DNA of 14,511 bases from Lachnospiraceae bacterium UBA7199. Its GTDB lineage: Bacteria > Bacillota > Clostridia > Lachnospirales > Lachnospiraceae. A program made the translations under genes and the position numbers. The notes under the pieces were generated by a model. The model ran no database searches. It was given only the letters and a program-made list of their open reading frames with translations, and was not told the DNA's origin. The stretch lies in the NCBI GenBank assembly GCA_002490775.1, contig DKUR01000093.1, positions 1 through 14,511 of the forward strand. Direction: 5' to 3'. Below are positions 14,131 to 14,511 of this stretch, in pieces; position 1 is the stretch's first letter, and each line of letters starts with the position of its first letter.

Positions 14131-14511
14131 TTATTTCCTATAACCGCATTTAGGGCACACACCGTTTTCATCAAGGGCAATTCCGCAAAGCGGGCAACGA
14201 TCTACGGAGCCTTTCACCTCGTATTCTTCTGTGGCAGCATTGACACCGCTGGTAAAGGTTAGTTTAGCTATATTTAACTTATCCTTTAGAAGTTCATATA
14301 CAATCTTGATCATGCCTTCCACTGTCATAGTTTCTTTTGTAACAACCAGACGACAGTCGGGGTAAGCTGTAGCCAGCTCGGTCTTGAAAGCCTTGCCCTT
14401 CATCTGATTCTGGGGAGCACCATCCTTTATTCCCTGCTTCTCATAAACATCCAGAATTGCAGGAAGGAGAGGATCATCCTCACGTAAAACAAGGGCATGG
14501 TCAAAGTTTTT
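14131..14511 (-). CDS. Zinc-ribbon protein of unknown function, C-terminal part (5' end outside window)
   Basis: The frame stays open from the stop at 14131 to the window edge at 14511 (126 residues), so the ATG at 14403 is probably internal: the 36 codons upstream of it have no stop and read as ordinary protein (for instance NFDHALVLREDDPLLPAILD). The C-terminus has CPLCG and CPKCGYRK, a CxxC-x(10)-CxxC zinc ribbon expected to bind one zinc. The rest looks alpha/beta, with VEGMIKIVYELLKDKLNIAK as a likely helix. I do not recognise the family. Similar C-terminal ribbons occur in many bacterial proteins of varied roles. A hairpin and a strong terminator follow. Confidence 0.7.
   Translation of the reverse strand, partial: KNFDHALVLREDDPLLPAILDVYEKQGIKDGAPQNQMKGKAFKTELATAYPDCRLVVTKETMTVEGMIKIVYELLKDKLNIAKLTFTSGVNAATEEYEVKGSVDRCPLCGIALDENGVCPKCGYRK

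Overview
The window looks like chromosomal DNA from a gut-type Clostridia, most likely Lachnospiraceae. The signs are moderate-to-low GC, strong AAGGAG/GGAGG ribosome binding sites, near-consensus sigma-A promoters, and a mix of GH25, dockerin, fibronectin III and M60-peptidase modules typical of that group. Nothing looks like a prophage core, insertion sequence, CRISPR array, tRNA or rRNA. Species cannot be fixed from the sequence.

Layout. Positions 2-1489 (+) hold the 3' part of a GH25-type muramidase with a large, unusual C-terminal extension. A shared hairpin terminator at 1538-1564 separates it from a convergent gene at 1597-3261 (-). That gene encodes a leukocidin/hemolysin-like beta-pore protein with a novel N-terminal domain and a C-terminal BACON-like domain, but no signal peptide. 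A 318-bp divergent control region (3262-3579) carries promoters in both directions and several palindromes. Next comes a rightward block of five closely spaced genes: a TetR-family regulator (3580-4170); a 1866-residue secreted M60 metallopeptidase with an internal dockerin, two to three Fn3 and several discoidin-like domains (4235-9835); a membrane-anchored cohesin-like protein overlapping it by 20 bp (9816-11039); an L-threonine aldolase sharing one base with that (11039-12064); and a nucleoside phosphorylase (12079-12852). Convergent to this block is an HSL-family esterase (12858-13781, -). After a roughly 350-bp gene-poor stretch there is the 3' end of a zinc-ribbon protein (14131-14511, -) that runs off the window.

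How the parts may work together. M60 peptidases are known to cut mucin-type glycoproteins. Here the peptidase carries a dockerin, and the next gene, translationally coupled to it, encodes a signal peptide, a cohesin-like sandwich, a flexible linker, a transmembrane helix and a very basic cytosolic tail. I infer a minimal two-gene cohesin-dockerin system that docks a mucinase on the cell surface. The TetR protein probably autoregulates through a perfect 9-bp inverted repeat lying over the -35 box of its own promoter, and may control the whole block. The divergently placed pore-former carries BACON, a domain suggested to bind mucin or carbohydrate. The locus could therefore be a small host-mucus interaction island, but that joint role is inference. 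Threonine aldolase in the same block could process threonine released from Thr-rich mucin, which is also inference.
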